Source: Deferribacteraceae bacterium V6Fe1
GTDB taxonomy: Bacteria; Chrysiogenota; Deferribacteres; Deferribacterales; Deferrivibrionaceae
Direction: 5' to 3'
Assembly: GCA_022813675.1 (NCBI GenBank)
Contig: CP063375.1
Coordinates: forward strand, 1,066,001-1,130,000
DNA length: 64,000 nucleotides
The notes beneath the pieces are model-generated. The model was given only the letters and a program-made list of their open reading frames with translations, had not been told where the DNA came from and did no database searches. The position numbers and the translations under genes are program-made. Positions 55,858 to 64,000 of the stretch are shown here, piece after piece (position 1 is the stretch's first letter; each line of letters begins with the position of its first letter).

Positions 55858-55881
55858 ATTTTATTATAACCGGAGGTTGTT

Positions 55882-56700
55882 ATGTTTAAAAGTATTCAAT
55901 CCAAGATTAACTTTGCAATTTTTATTGTATTACTGATTATTTTTGGTGCTTTTTATTTTATTATGGATCAGCAGAAAAAAACAGAAATTATGGATCAAAA
56001 GCTGAAACAAGCACAGGTTATTTATCAACAGCTGGATTATTTGAAAACATGGATTGGTAAGAATGGCGGTATATGGATTAAAGATATAAAAGATGACAGG
56101 TATATTGTAAAAGAAGGAAGATATGCGAGGAAAAATACATCTATTGTGCTGGCAGAGCTTTCCGATGCAAGTTTGGGTAATAAGGATTATAAATTTAGGG
56201 TTGTGAGTCCAAAGCCACTTAATCCTAAAAATTTATCTGATGCTTTTGAAAACCAGGCATTGATGAAATTTAGAACAATGAGTCCTGATGCTGAGATATA
56301 TAAGTTTGATTTTGATAAAAAAATACTACGTTATGTTAAACCGATGGTTACTTCACAATTTTGCCTTAAATGTCATCCTAATTATGAACTTGGCAGCATT
56401 GAGGGTGGAATAAGTATTACAATACCGATAGAGGATATCATTCAGCAAATTAAGCAAAACCGTATTTATTATGCTTCATTTTTTGGGATTACCATGGCAG
56501 TCTTGCTTGTAATTATGGTTTATTTGATGAATGTAATTGTCGTTAAGCCTATAAAAAAACTGACTGATCAGGCAGATAAGATTAGTACGGGCGAGATAAA
56601 TGTATCTGCCGAAATCCATCGGGAAGATGAAATTGGAGAGCTTTCAAAAGCAATCGAAAGATTAAGAATCAGTTTCAAAAAGATGATGAACTTGAAATAA
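55882..56700 (+). CDS. DUF3365 (Tll0287-like) haem sensor with HAMP, no output domain
   Basis: A 272-residue membrane protein. Helix 1 (about 10-28) and helix 2 (about 197-222) flank an extracytoplasmic DUF3365 domain. A c-type haem motif CLKCH lies at residues 161-165, and GGISITIPIEDI follows. A HAMP domain (about 220-268, VVKPIKKLTDQADKISTGEIN and DEIGELSKAIERL) ends the protein with no kinase, GGDEF or receptor module. GGAGG precedes the ATG. The haem domain resembles the kinase fragment at 1-1121, with the same CxxCH-GGISI-IPL layout. It likely senses redox or a gas ligand, and may signal through a partner such as the 55381 product. Confidence 0.85.
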   Translation: MFKSIQSKINFAIFIVLLIIFGAFYFIMDQQKKTEIMDQKLKQAQVIYQQLDYLKTWIGKNGGIWIKDIKDDRYIVKEGRYARKNTSIVLAELSDASLGNKDYKFRVVSPKPLNPKNLSDAFENQALMKFRTMSPDAEIYKFDFDKKILRYVKPMVTSQFCLKCHPNYELGSIEGGISITIPIEDIIQQIKQNRIYYASFFGITMAVLLVIMVYLMNVIVVKPIKKLTDQADKISTGEINVSAEIHREDEIGELSKAIERLRISFKKMMNLK

Positions 56701-56703
56701 ATT

Positions 56704-56740
56704 AAAAGCGGAAAGCCTCAGTTGGCTTTCCGCTTTTTTT
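56704..56740. terminator. Strong bidirectional terminator
   Basis: AAAAGCGGAAAGCC (56704-56717) pairs perfectly with GGCTTTCCGCTTTT (56724-56737) over a 6-base loop, a 14-bp stem with A and T runs. It separates the converging haem sensor gene and the regulator pseudogene. Confidence 0.93.
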
Positions 56741-57216
56741 ATTGAACATAAGATTTTTTACCCAAAACCTAATCTATACCTGTCAGGTCAACCCCTTTTT
56801 CACGATATTCATTGAGCTTATTACGCAATGTCCTAACAGTAATACCTAAAAGCTCTGCAGCTTTTGTTCGATTGCCGTCAACTTCTCTAAGGGTTTTTAA
56901 TATAAGCTCTTGCTCCATCTGAGAAATTGTGAGTCCGGCTTCTAACTTGATATTGTCATGCTCTTTGGTAATATTAATTTCGTATGAAGTCGCTGGGGTT
57001 ATCTGTCCATTTGGAGGTGTGTCATTAAATGTTATGCCGTGCAAAAATAAATCCCTTGGAGTAATGTATTTTTCTTTGGAGAGTATTACTGCTCTCTCGA
57101 TTGTATGCTCTAACTCTCTGACATTTCCCGGCCAATCGTAATTTAGTAAATGATTAACTGTGTCTTGAGAGAGCTCTTTTAAAGGTTTTGAATTGATTTC
57201 GCTATATTTTTTTATA

Positions 57217-57253
57217 AAAAAACTGACCCTGTAACATTATTTGTGTAAATCCT
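57217..57253. repeat. IS256 element left end: target duplication plus inverted repeat
   Basis: Bases 57217-57224 (AAAAAACT) are the target duplication. Bases 57225-57253 form a roughly 29-bp imperfect terminal repeat (GACCCTGTAAC, six variable bases, TGTGTAAATCCT). Confidence 0.9.
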
Positions 57254-58563
57254 CATTTTGTTATCTACAATATTAACCATTCGTAAACCTGTCAATCCTT
57301 TCCTGAAAGTAAATATACAATTGCGGATATATTTTTGACCAATCCCTTATCCTGCCATTCCATTTACTTGATATGTCATTTATCGCTAAATACAGCAATT
57401 TAAACAATGATTCCTCTGTAGGAAATACCCCTCGATTTTTAGTGACCTTCTTCAATTTACTATTAAAACTCTCTATAGGATTAGTAGTATAAATAAGCTT
57501 CCTAACTTCTGGTGGATATTTAAATAACGTTGAAAGTTCCAACCAATTGGTTTCCCATGATTTTATTACGTTTGGATACTTCTTTCCCCATTTTTCATTT
57601 AATCTATCTAATTCAATTCTTCCAGTTTCTTCCGTTGGAGATGTATAAATGGCCTTTAAGCCCCTCGCTAATTCTTTCCTGTCTTTATAAGATACAAACT
57701 TCAGAGAGTTTCTTACCTGATGAACTATACATCGTTGAATTTCAGATTCTGGATATACCGCCCTGATAGCTTCATTTAAACCTGGTAAACCGTCTATACT
57801 GAATATAAGAACATCTTCAACACCTCTGTTCTTAAGTTCGTTTAGTACTGACAACCAAAATTTCGCTGATTCAGTCTCCATTATCCATATACCAAGGCAT
57901 TCTTTTTTACCTTCAAGAGTAATGCCTATTATTGCGTAAACTGCTACGTTTTTTATAACACCATCAAGTCGCATCTTGTAAAATAATGCATCAAGGAATA
58001 CAATTGCATAAATTGGCTCTAAGGGTCTATTTTGCCACTCTTTTGCTCTTTCAAGAACTTTATCTGTAATCCTACTGATTGCCTCAGCTGAAAACTCAAG
58101 GCCGTATAAAGATTCCATGTGGGCCTGGATATCTCTTGTTGTCATACCTTTGGCATACATCGAAATTATATGTTCTTCTATACCGGTAATATCTGTTTGA
58201 CGTTTTTTCACTATTTTTGGATCATATTCTCCATTACGGTCTCTTGGAACCGATAATTCTATCTCTCCATAATTTGATTTTACTTTCTTATTGCTGTAAC
58301 CGTTTCGTGAATTGTTTGTTTCTTTGGATGATTTGTCATAACGGGAATAACCTAATAATTCTGTTAATTCTCCCTCATAAATTGTCTCTACTACATCCTT
58401 AATAATTGAAGATAATATCGATTGCAAATCTTCTTGGGTATTAAGCTTACCTTCTTTAAACAATTTTCTTATTTCATCCTTGTCGATAAACATATAAATC
58501 CTCCTGTTCGTTCTTTAGTTAACATATTTTCAGAAGGATTTACACAGTTTTAGTTACAGAGCC
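57225..58563 (-). mobile_element. Complete IS256-family insertion sequence (about 1.34 kb)
   Basis: It is bounded by imperfect 29-bp inverted repeats (CTGTAAC and TGTGTAAATCCT shared) and an 8-bp direct repeat AAAAAACT, as expected for the family. It carries one full-length mutator-type transposase. It is inserted in the AAA+ domain of the sigma-54 regulator gene in the same orientation. Confidence 0.94.
57273..58493 (-). CDS. IS256-family (mutator-type) transposase
   Basis: A 406-residue DDE transposase. The catalytic residues are Asp in AIVFLDALFYKMR, Asp in VLIFSIDGLPGLNEAI and Glu in TTNPIESFNSKLKK. The conserved CIVHQVRNSLKFV lies between the second and third. The ATG has AGGAGG in front. 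The frame is complete, so the copy could still mobilise. Confidence 0.96.
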   Translation of the reverse strand: MFIDKDEIRKLFKEGKLNTQEDLQSILSSIIKDVVETIYEGELTELLGYSRYDKSSKETNNSRNGYSNKKVKSNYGEIELSVPRDRNGEYDPKIVKKRQTDITGIEEHIISMYAKGMTTRDIQAHMESLYGLEFSAEAISRITDKVLERAKEWQNRPLEPIYAIVFLDALFYKMRLDGVIKNVAVYAIIGITLEGKKECLGIWIMETESAKFWLSVLNELKNRGVEDVLIFSIDGLPGLNEAIRAVYPESEIQRCIVHQVRNSLKFVSYKDRKELARGLKAIYTSPTEETGRIELDRLNEKWGKKYPNVIKSWETNWLELSTLFKYPPEVRKLIYTTNPIESFNSKLKKVTKNRGVFPTEESLFKLLYLAINDISSKWNGRIRDWSKIYPQLYIYFQERIDRFTNG

Positions 58564-58571
58564 AAAAAACT
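58535..58571. repeat. IS256 element right end: inverted repeat plus target duplication
   Basis: Bases 58535-58563 (ending GTTACAGAGCC) mirror the left terminal repeat. Bases 58564-58571 (AAAAAACT) repeat the 8-bp target. Confidence 0.9.
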
Positions 58572-59541
58572 TGTCATAGCCAAAATGTCTTCTTTTCTTT
58601 TTCTTAAAGGGGGCAATTCGATATTTATTACATTTAGCCTATAGTATAAATCCTCTCTAAAATTACCTTTTTCCACTTCTTCTTTTAAATTTCTATTGGT
58701 AGTGGCTATTATTCTAACATTTATCTTTTGTTTTGCTGTGGAACCGAGCCTTTCTATCTCTTTCTCCTGCAAGACTCTCAAAAGCTTAGCTTGAAGATTT
58801 AACGGGACCTCCCCTATTTCATCCAAGAGGAGTGTGCCTCCGTCAGCAAGTTCAAATTTACCGGGCTTTTTATTTACAGCCCCCGTAAATGCACCTTTTT
58901 CATAGCCAAAAAGTTCGCTTTCGATGAGGCTTTCGGGGATAGCAGCACAATTTATAGCAATAAATTGCCCCTTTCTTCTGCTGTTTTCATGAATAAATTT
59001 GGCGACAACCTCTTTACCAGTGCCTGATTCCCCTGTGATAAGGACGGTAGCCTCAGTAGGAGCTATATCTTTTGCTATATTGAAGACCTCTTCCATAAAT
59101 TTACTTTTGAATATTAAATTTACTTCCCCCTCTTTTTTCCCATGCTTTACTTCCTGTATTTCAAACACTCTTGAAATCATCTCTTCAACAACGTGAAGAG
59201 GGAAGGGTTTGATTATAAAGTCGAAAGCACCTTCTTTTAAAGCTTTGATGGCATTATCAACTGTGCCATATGCGGTGATAAAGCATATGGGGGTGTGAAT
59301 TCCTGCGGATTTAAGCATTTCGTACATTTTAAGCCCGTCAACCTTTGGCATCCTTATGTCCGATATAATCAAATCATAAGTTTTTTTCATTGCCATATCA
59401 AAACCTTCACTCCCATCTGAAGCTGTATCCACGTCAAAGCCAAGCCTTTTTACGGTTTCAAGAAGTGCACTTTGCATATTATCATCATCATCCACTATCA
59501 AAATACTTCTTTTGTCAGCCATAACCACCTCTTGAATAAAT

Positions 59542-60657
59542 TTATTTTGGAATTATTAGCTTAAAGCTTGTGTACTCATTAGGTATGCTCTCAGGGATAA
59601 TATTTCCGCCGTGAGCTTTTATGATTTTATAGACTATTGATAAACCAAGCCCTGTTCCTTTTGCTTTTGTGGTTTGAAAGGGGATGAATAGCCTGTTTAA
59701 GAAATCTTTAGGGATTCCGTGCCCATCGTCAGTTATTTCAATTTCTGAATATTTGTCGTCAGAAGATGAGCTAACTATAATTTTTCCACCATTGTCAACT
59801 GCATCAATAGCATTGTGTATAAGATTCATTATGCACTGTTTTGTTAATTCAATATCGCAATAAATAGTGTCATTTTCACCTATTTTGTTTATAAACTGAA
59901 TATTTTTATCTTTCATAAGATGCATCAAATAAAGGACTACGTCGTCTACAATATCTGCAATAAAGTATAACTGTTTTTTTACCTTAACATCTTTAGTAAA
60001 AAGCAGAATGTTTGAAATTGTGCTGTTTATGGTTTTTATCCCCTTTAGTATGGAGTTGGTGAGGTTGACTTTGGGCTCATCCCCTTTTAAATCCCTTTGC
60101 AGAAGGGAAGTGAAAAGCTCTATACTGCCAAGAGGGTTTCTGATTTGATGGGCAATATTTGCAGCCATCTCACCCATAAGGGCTAGTTTTTCGTGCCTCT
60201 GCTTTTCAATTTCCATAAGTTTTAGATTAGTTATATCATCAAATATGTAAATCAAGCCGCTAACATTATTCATATTAAATTTACTTACGCTAACTTTAAA
60301 GTAGTTGTCTTTAATATTAAATTCGAACAAGCCTGTTTCTTCAAAAGTATATAATAAATTTAAGAAATCATTTCCAAAAATTTTTACTAAATTTTCAGCT
60401 ATATTGTTTTTAAGAAGTATCTCTTTGTCGCTGTTTACGGTAAGGATTCCGCTACTGCTGTTCATTAAGATTGTGTCTACAAGCTCTCCATATTCTTTTA
60501 GTTGTTGGTTTTTAGTTTTGATTTCATCTTTAAGCCTTGCCACTTCACTTTTGAGTGCTTCATAACTTGCAGTGAGGTTGTTTGATGCTTCACTGAATAT
60601 CTTGAAGGCTTCATGTAGTTCATTTATATCTATTGATTTCTTAGTTTCTTTTTCCAA
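59542..60657 (-). CDS. PAS-containing sensor histidine kinase of the NtrB type
   Basis: A 371-residue soluble kinase. A coiled coil (about 15-55) leads to a PAS domain (about 55-155) without evident cofactor ligands. The HisKA box is [23 protein letters not shown] (His near 181), and HATPase_c carries [21 protein letters not shown] and [13 protein letters not shown]. No membrane helix is seen. Its cognate regulator is the IS-split gene immediately downstream, so the kinase now probably lacks a functional partner. Its start overlaps the TPR gene by 28 bases. Confidence 0.92.
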   Translation of the reverse strand: MEKETKKSIDINELHEAFKIFSEASNNLTASYEALKSEVARLKDEIKTKNQQLKEYGELVDTILMNSSSGILTVNSDKEILLKNNIAENLVKIFGNDFLNLLYTFEETGLFEFNIKDNYFKVSVSKFNMNNVSGLIYIFDDITNLKLMEIEKQRHEKLALMGEMAANIAHQIRNPLGSIELFTSLLQRDLKGDEPKVNLTNSILKGIKTINSTISNILLFTKDVKVKKQLYFIADIVDDVVLYLMHLMKDKNIQFINKIGENDTIYCDIELTKQCIMNLIHNAIDAVDNGGKIIVSSSSDDKYSEIEITDDGHGIPKDFLNRLFIPFQTTKAKGTGLGLSIVYKIIKAHGGNIIPESIPNEYTSFKLIIPK

Positions 60658-63239
60658 TTTAAATCCTCTAATTCCATCACGGCTTCTTTGTAAAAGGATG
60701 AATTTTTATATTTATTTGATACTTCTGTAAAATGTTTTAAAGCATTTGCTTCATCTTTGTTTTGAAGATATATTTTTCCCAAATAATAATGGGAATCCCC
60801 TAACATACCGTCATCCGTATTTTTCAAAGCTGTAACCTTTTCAAAAAATTGCTTGGACTTGTCGTAATTGTTGACGTTATAAAAATAAATTCCGCCATTT
60901 AGCAACAATCTTATAAGCTCTTGGTTGGTATAATTTTCGTAATTGAATATTTCATTGTAAAAGTTTTCTACTATTTGATTATCGTTTATTTTCTCAATCA
61001 TTTTTGCTCTTAAGATAAACGCTAATTCCCTGTTTGCCGTATATTTTTTGAGTTCGTTCATACCTTTTACGGGATTTGTTTTATAAAATTCATTTGCTAG
61101 AAACCTTATTTGATTGATATCGAGCTTATTTATGTCGTAATCAGCCGTATTTTCATTTAGTAGCATCTTGATGATAAAAATATCGTTATTTCTTACCCCT
61201 TTTATATTTCGTATGATTTCCTTTGCTTTTTGGATTTCTCCAAGTGAATAATAAGCATACGCCACGTAACTGAAAACAGAATCTCTTGTGTTTTCAGTCA
61301 AATATTTGAGCCATGAGATGTTATCATAGTAAGTTTTTAGGATGTCGATATGGTTACCTTCTTCTGCCAACTTACTGAATTTGTGTAATAAATTGGAATT
61401 CAATATTTCTTTTAATTTGTTGCTATGTTTTCCATTTTCTATATTTATAAAGTATTCTTTCAGAAAGAGCAAAGTAGTATCAATGTTGCCTGTAGTGTCA
61501 AGCATTGTGATGTATTCGTAATAAGCATTATCAAGCAAGTCTTTCCATCTGTCAATATTTGTAAGCTCTTTGTTTGTGGCCATGTATCCTTGAGCTTGTT
61601 CAATCACGTCGTGATATTTTCTATTATTAAAAAGGGCAATTATTTCCTTAAATCTAATGTCCTCAAGGATTGAGTTTATCTCTTTTTTAAATTTTGTGTC
61701 TGGGAATTCATTTAAGAGTCTGCTGAGCTCGTTTTTAGCCATATCGAGATTGCCGCTTTTGAAATAATTTTTTGCATTTTCCATATAGATTTTCTGTTTG
61801 ACATCATATACCTGGCTAAGATAAGGGGAGTCAAAGAAAGATGACTCAAAAATCTTAATATATTCAAGTGCGTTATCAAGCATCTTTTCTCTGAAATAAG
61901 ATTCAATTATTAGTAAATAACCTTCAGATTTGATATTAACATCAATATCGGAATTTAAAACATCTCTTAAAAACTCTATCCAATAGTCAGTTATATTTCT
62001 TTCCAAATATTTTTTGGCATACCTGAGCGCAGAAAGTTGCCCCCCTTTTTTGTTAAAATATTTATTTTTTGCATCAAGGTAAAGTTGGTCCGCAAGTTTA
62101 TCTTTTCCAGTTTTTTCCAAAATTTGGGCTGCTTTAAACATTGCCAAATCTGCATATTTCCCTTCAGGATAAAGGTTGTAAATCTTCTCGTTTATTGAAA
62201 TTGCCTTGTCATAAAATTCTTTTTTTTCAAGAATTGATGCAAAGTTGTATAAGATATCTTCTCCTAACTCGTTATATTCAATATCGCTATCAAGTATTTT
62301 GGAAAAGTACTCATATGCGGCATTTATGTCTTTTAACTGATTATAAAGCATACCTATTTTTGCATAAAGCTTAATATTATCCACTTGAAACTTACTGAGC
62401 ATTTCCCTGTAACTTTCGATTGCCTTGTCATATTGCCCTATGTTTTCATATATCTGTCCAATCTTTTCGTATGCTTTTTTGGCAAGCTCAGTGTCTGGCA
62501 TAGTGCTGATAATGTTTCTGTATTCAAAAATTGCTTCAAAGTATAGGCCTGCGCTCTCTTTTGCAATTGCGGAATTCCAAAGAGCATCTATGTAAAGGTA
62601 GCTGTTTGAATATCTCTTGGCGAAATCTTCAAATATTGCAGATGCTTGCACATAATTTCTATCTGAAAAACGCCCTAATCCCATATAAGCTTTGCCAAGC
62701 AAGAAATACGCTTCCTGACCGTATATGTCATTGCCATGTTTATTAATAAAGTCATTTATTTGATTGATTGCGTTTTGATAGTCTTCATTTTCAATCCTAT
62801 TTTTTATTGTTAAAAGTTCCGATTCTGCCACAGGGTCTTTTACAATTTCTTTGCCAACGACAGCTTTCGGATTTTCTATGATATTTTGGATATTGAAATT
62901 GCTGTTTACTTTCCTTTTTGTAATAAAGATTTTCACCTCTTTTTCTCCGACAACTGTGTCAATACTTGCAGGTGTTTTTAGATTTATTACCAGTTGATTA
63001 TTCATTGAGTTAATATTTTCGATAAAGTTATCCTTAATATTATCAACTTTAATATCAAGATTTTTATTAAAAGTTATAGTGGCTGTATTATTTTCAATTT
63101 TTGAATTTATGACTTTTATGTTCTCAATTTTAAGTAAAAGCTCTGTGGCAAAGCTAAGCTGTTTTATGAGAATTTCCCCCGCGAATAGCTGAATGTTACT
63201 AATTGTAAGTATTGTAAAAATTAAAATTATTTTTCTCAT
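60630..63239 (-). CDS. Exported TPR-repeat protein (869 residues)
   Basis: A long periplasmic or outer-membrane-associated protein. A signal peptide (1-20, MRKIILIFTILTISNIQLFA) precedes a beta-rich region (about 21-115, AMIN-like in pattern). At least ten TPR-like repeats follow from about 145 to 860, for example NRIENEDYQNAINQINDFI, AYEKIGQIYENIGQYDKAIE and YYLGKIYLQNKDEANALKH. Such proteins usually scaffold envelope machinery. It is the first gene of a run with the histidine kinase and the sigma-54 regulator, overlapping the kinase by 28 bases. I cannot assign a pathway. Confidence 0.82.
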   Translation of the reverse strand: MRKIILIFTILTISNIQLFAGEILIKQLSFATELLLKIENIKVINSKIENNTATITFNKNLDIKVDNIKDNFIENINSMNNQLVINLKTPASIDTVVGEKEVKIFITKRKVNSNFNIQNIIENPKAVVGKEIVKDPVAESELLTIKNRIENEDYQNAINQINDFINKHGNDIYGQEAYFLLGKAYMGLGRFSDRNYVQASAIFEDFAKRYSNSYLYIDALWNSAIAKESAGLYFEAIFEYRNIISTMPDTELAKKAYEKIGQIYENIGQYDKAIESYREMLSKFQVDNIKLYAKIGMLYNQLKDINAAYEYFSKILDSDIEYNELGEDILYNFASILEKKEFYDKAISINEKIYNLYPEGKYADLAMFKAAQILEKTGKDKLADQLYLDAKNKYFNKKGGQLSALRYAKKYLERNITDYWIEFLRDVLNSDIDVNIKSEGYLLIIESYFREKMLDNALEYIKIFESSFFDSPYLSQVYDVKQKIYMENAKNYFKSGNLDMAKNELSRLLNEFPDTKFKKEINSILEDIRFKEIIALFNNRKYHDVIEQAQGYMATNKELTNIDRWKDLLDNAYYEYITMLDTTGNIDTTLLFLKEYFINIENGKHSNKLKEILNSNLLHKFSKLAEEGNHIDILKTYYDNISWLKYLTENTRDSVFSYVAYAYYSLGEIQKAKEIIRNIKGVRNNDIFIIKMLLNENTADYDINKLDINQIRFLANEFYKTNPVKGMNELKKYTANRELAFILRAKMIEKINDNQIVENFYNEIFNYENYTNQELIRLLLNGGIYFYNVNNYDKSKQFFEKVTALKNTDDGMLGDSHYYLGKIYLQNKDEANALKHFTEVSNKYKNSSFYKEAVMELEDLNWKKKLRNQ

Positions 63240-63459
63240 ATAACAAAATATAGCAGAAAATAATGAATATTTAAATATTTTAAATCGGTTATAGTATTTT
63301 TCCTATATTACATTTATTTCCTTCCGGGGGTTGACAAATGAGTATAATATGTTAGCCTTACCATGTTATGTATTACTTAACACCAAAAGCTAACCAAAAA
63401 ATAAATATCTTAAACAGCATCGTAATTCTTTTTTAACAGTTTTACAATATGGAGGATGA

Positions 63460-64000
63460 ATGAGCGAAAAACAAAAAATTGTTGTTAATAATCTATTCAA
63501 AATTTTTGGCCCCACCCCTGAAAAGGCTATGAAGCTTATAAATCAAGGGCTGACGAAGGATGAAATATTTAAAAAAACAGGTAATAATGTCGGGGTGCAA
63601 AATGCATCATTTTCTATAAATGAAGGTGAGATATTTGTCATAATGGGCTTGTCAGGCTCAGGTAAATCTACGCTTGTAAGGATGCTTAACAGATTGATAG
63701 AGCCTACCAGTGGTGAAGTTATAATTGACGGTAAAGATATTACAAAAATGAAATACAATGAGCTTATCAGCTTGAGAAGGACACAGATGAGTATGGTCTT
63801 TCAATCATTTGCTCTTTTGCCTCATTTAAATGTTATTGATAATGTTTGTTTCGGTTTGGAGCTTGCAAAAGTCGATAAGAAAAGCAGATATGAAAGAGGC
63901 ATGGCTGCCCTTGAACAGGTAGGCCTTGCTCAATACGCTAAAAGTATGCCTGATGAGCTATCAGGCGGGATGCGTCAAAGGGTGGGACTTGCAAGAGCTT
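63460..64000 (+). CDS. proV: Glycine betaine/proline ABC transporter ATPase (ProV/OpuAA), 3' end cut by window edge
   Basis: The first 180 residues of an osmoprotectant ABC ATPase; the rest lies beyond base 64000. It begins [20 protein letters not shown] behind GGAGG. The family-typical long N-terminal segment ([20 protein letters not shown]) precedes the cassette. Walker A is [18 protein letters not shown], the Q loop is [13 protein letters not shown], and the signature is [16 protein letters not shown]. The permease and binding protein should follow downstream. The 220-base gap before it (63240-63459) holds TTGACA and TATAAT boxes that are too close together to form one promoter. Confidence 0.93.
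   Translation, partial: MSEKQKIVVNNLFKIFGPTPEKAMKLINQGLTKDEIFKKTGNNVGVQNASFSINEGEIFVIMGLSGSGKSTLVRMLNRLIEPTSGEVIIDGKDITKMKYNELISLRRTQMSMVFQSFALLPHLNVIDNVCFGLELAKVDKKSRYERGMAALEQVGLAQYAKSMPDELSGGMRQRVGLARA

Larger units (their letters stand above)
56769..59528 (-). pseudogene. NtrC-family sigma-54 response regulator disrupted by IS256
   Basis: The gene is split into a 5' part (59528 to 58564) and a 3' part (57216 to 56769). The first encodes a receiver (DD, phospho-Asp in [13 protein letters not shown]) and most of an AAA+ domain: Walker [14 protein letters not shown], the sigma-54 contact loop GAFTGA, and Walker [12 protein letters not shown]. It then hits a stop inside the insertion sequence. 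The 3' part supplies the rest of AAA+ (NYDWPGNVRELEHTIERAV) and a Fis-type helix-turn-helix (GNRTKAAELLGITVRTLRNKL). Removing the element and one 8-bp repeat rejoins the frame as AMTSFFIKKYSEINSKPLKE with no stop. The encoded protein is non-functional as it stands. The partner kinase is adjacent. Confidence 0.93.

Noticed and set aside
63331-63348. TTGACA and TATAAT upstream of proV
   Set aside because: Only 6 bases separate the boxes, far from the 16-18 needed; neither pairs well with another box nearby.
1-64000. CRISPR arrays, tRNA or rRNA genes
   Set aside because: No regularly spaced repeats, cloverleaf-type GC-rich segments with conserved TpsiC arms, or rRNA-like blocks were seen while reading the intergenic regions; no formal search could be run.

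Overview
The window looks like a chromosomal segment from an AT-rich, Gram-negative, probably anaerobic or microaerophilic bacterium. The best guess is the Deferribacterota (Deferribacter/Calditerrivibrio type), or a similar lineage with futalosine-type menaquinone synthesis. This placement is inferred from gene content and protein style, not from a database search. Support comes from outer-membrane genes (TamA/TamB-like pair, Lnt, murein amidase), the futalosine-pathway enzyme MqnC, a tungsten-type aldehyde:ferredoxin oxidoreductase, CxxCH-bearing DUF3365 sensors, and a sigma-54 activator. Many ribosome binding sites read AAGGGG or GGAGG. No rRNA, tRNA or CRISPR array was recognised.

Layout. 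1-1917: end of a haem-type sensor histidine kinase and an alkaline-phosphatase-fold protein. 1947-5778 (minus): rpmH-rnpA-yidD-yidC-khpB(jag)-YHS protein-tal behind a perfect consensus promoter. 5862-8518 (minus): proS and an M23 peptidase. 8609-10027: an intact IS4-family element between proS and a divergent aminotransferase gene. 10137-26174 (plus): aminotransferase, then a long tightly packed run of UPF0173 hydrolase, mqnC, GAF histidine kinase, DUF342 protein, uvrA, amidase, tamB-like and tamA-like genes. 26204-34991 (plus): peroxiredoxin with a PerR/Fur-like operator, aldehyde oxidoreductase, ClC channel, UvrD-type helicase, gatC, gatA and a small FlgM-like protein.

35036-43336 (minus): a self-contained chemosensory operon, cheW-mcp-cheA(REC)-cheB-orfX-cheR(TPR), with no cheY. 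OrfX appears to be a pseudo-receiver protein with a degenerate phosphatase-like end, and it is the best candidate in the window for an undescribed output component. 43465-48703: ilvD facing dapB, then dapA, dapF and a hydrogenase-maturation-type protease, and a divergent small coiled protein. 48706-52909 (minus): lnt-tatA-DUF1786-ecfT-truA, in which the DUF1786 gene has no ATG/GTG/TTG in front of its conserved N-terminus. 53108-56700 (plus): a STAS protein, a GH13_18 phosphorylase-like enzyme, a small unknown protein, and a second DUF3365 haem sensor lacking an output domain. 56769-63239 (minus): TPR protein, sensor kinase and NtrC-type regulator, the last cut by an IS256-family element whose removal restores the reading frame exactly. 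63460-64000: start of a ProV-type ABC ATPase.

Themes. Envelope biogenesis (YidC/YidD, Lnt, Tat, TamAB, amidase, M23), signalling (four histidine kinases or CheA, one broken regulator, two haem sensors) and amino-acid biosynthesis (IlvD, DapA/B/F) dominate. Two recent insertion sequences, each with an intact transposase and clear target duplications, show ongoing transposition. One of them has probably disabled a two-component pathway.
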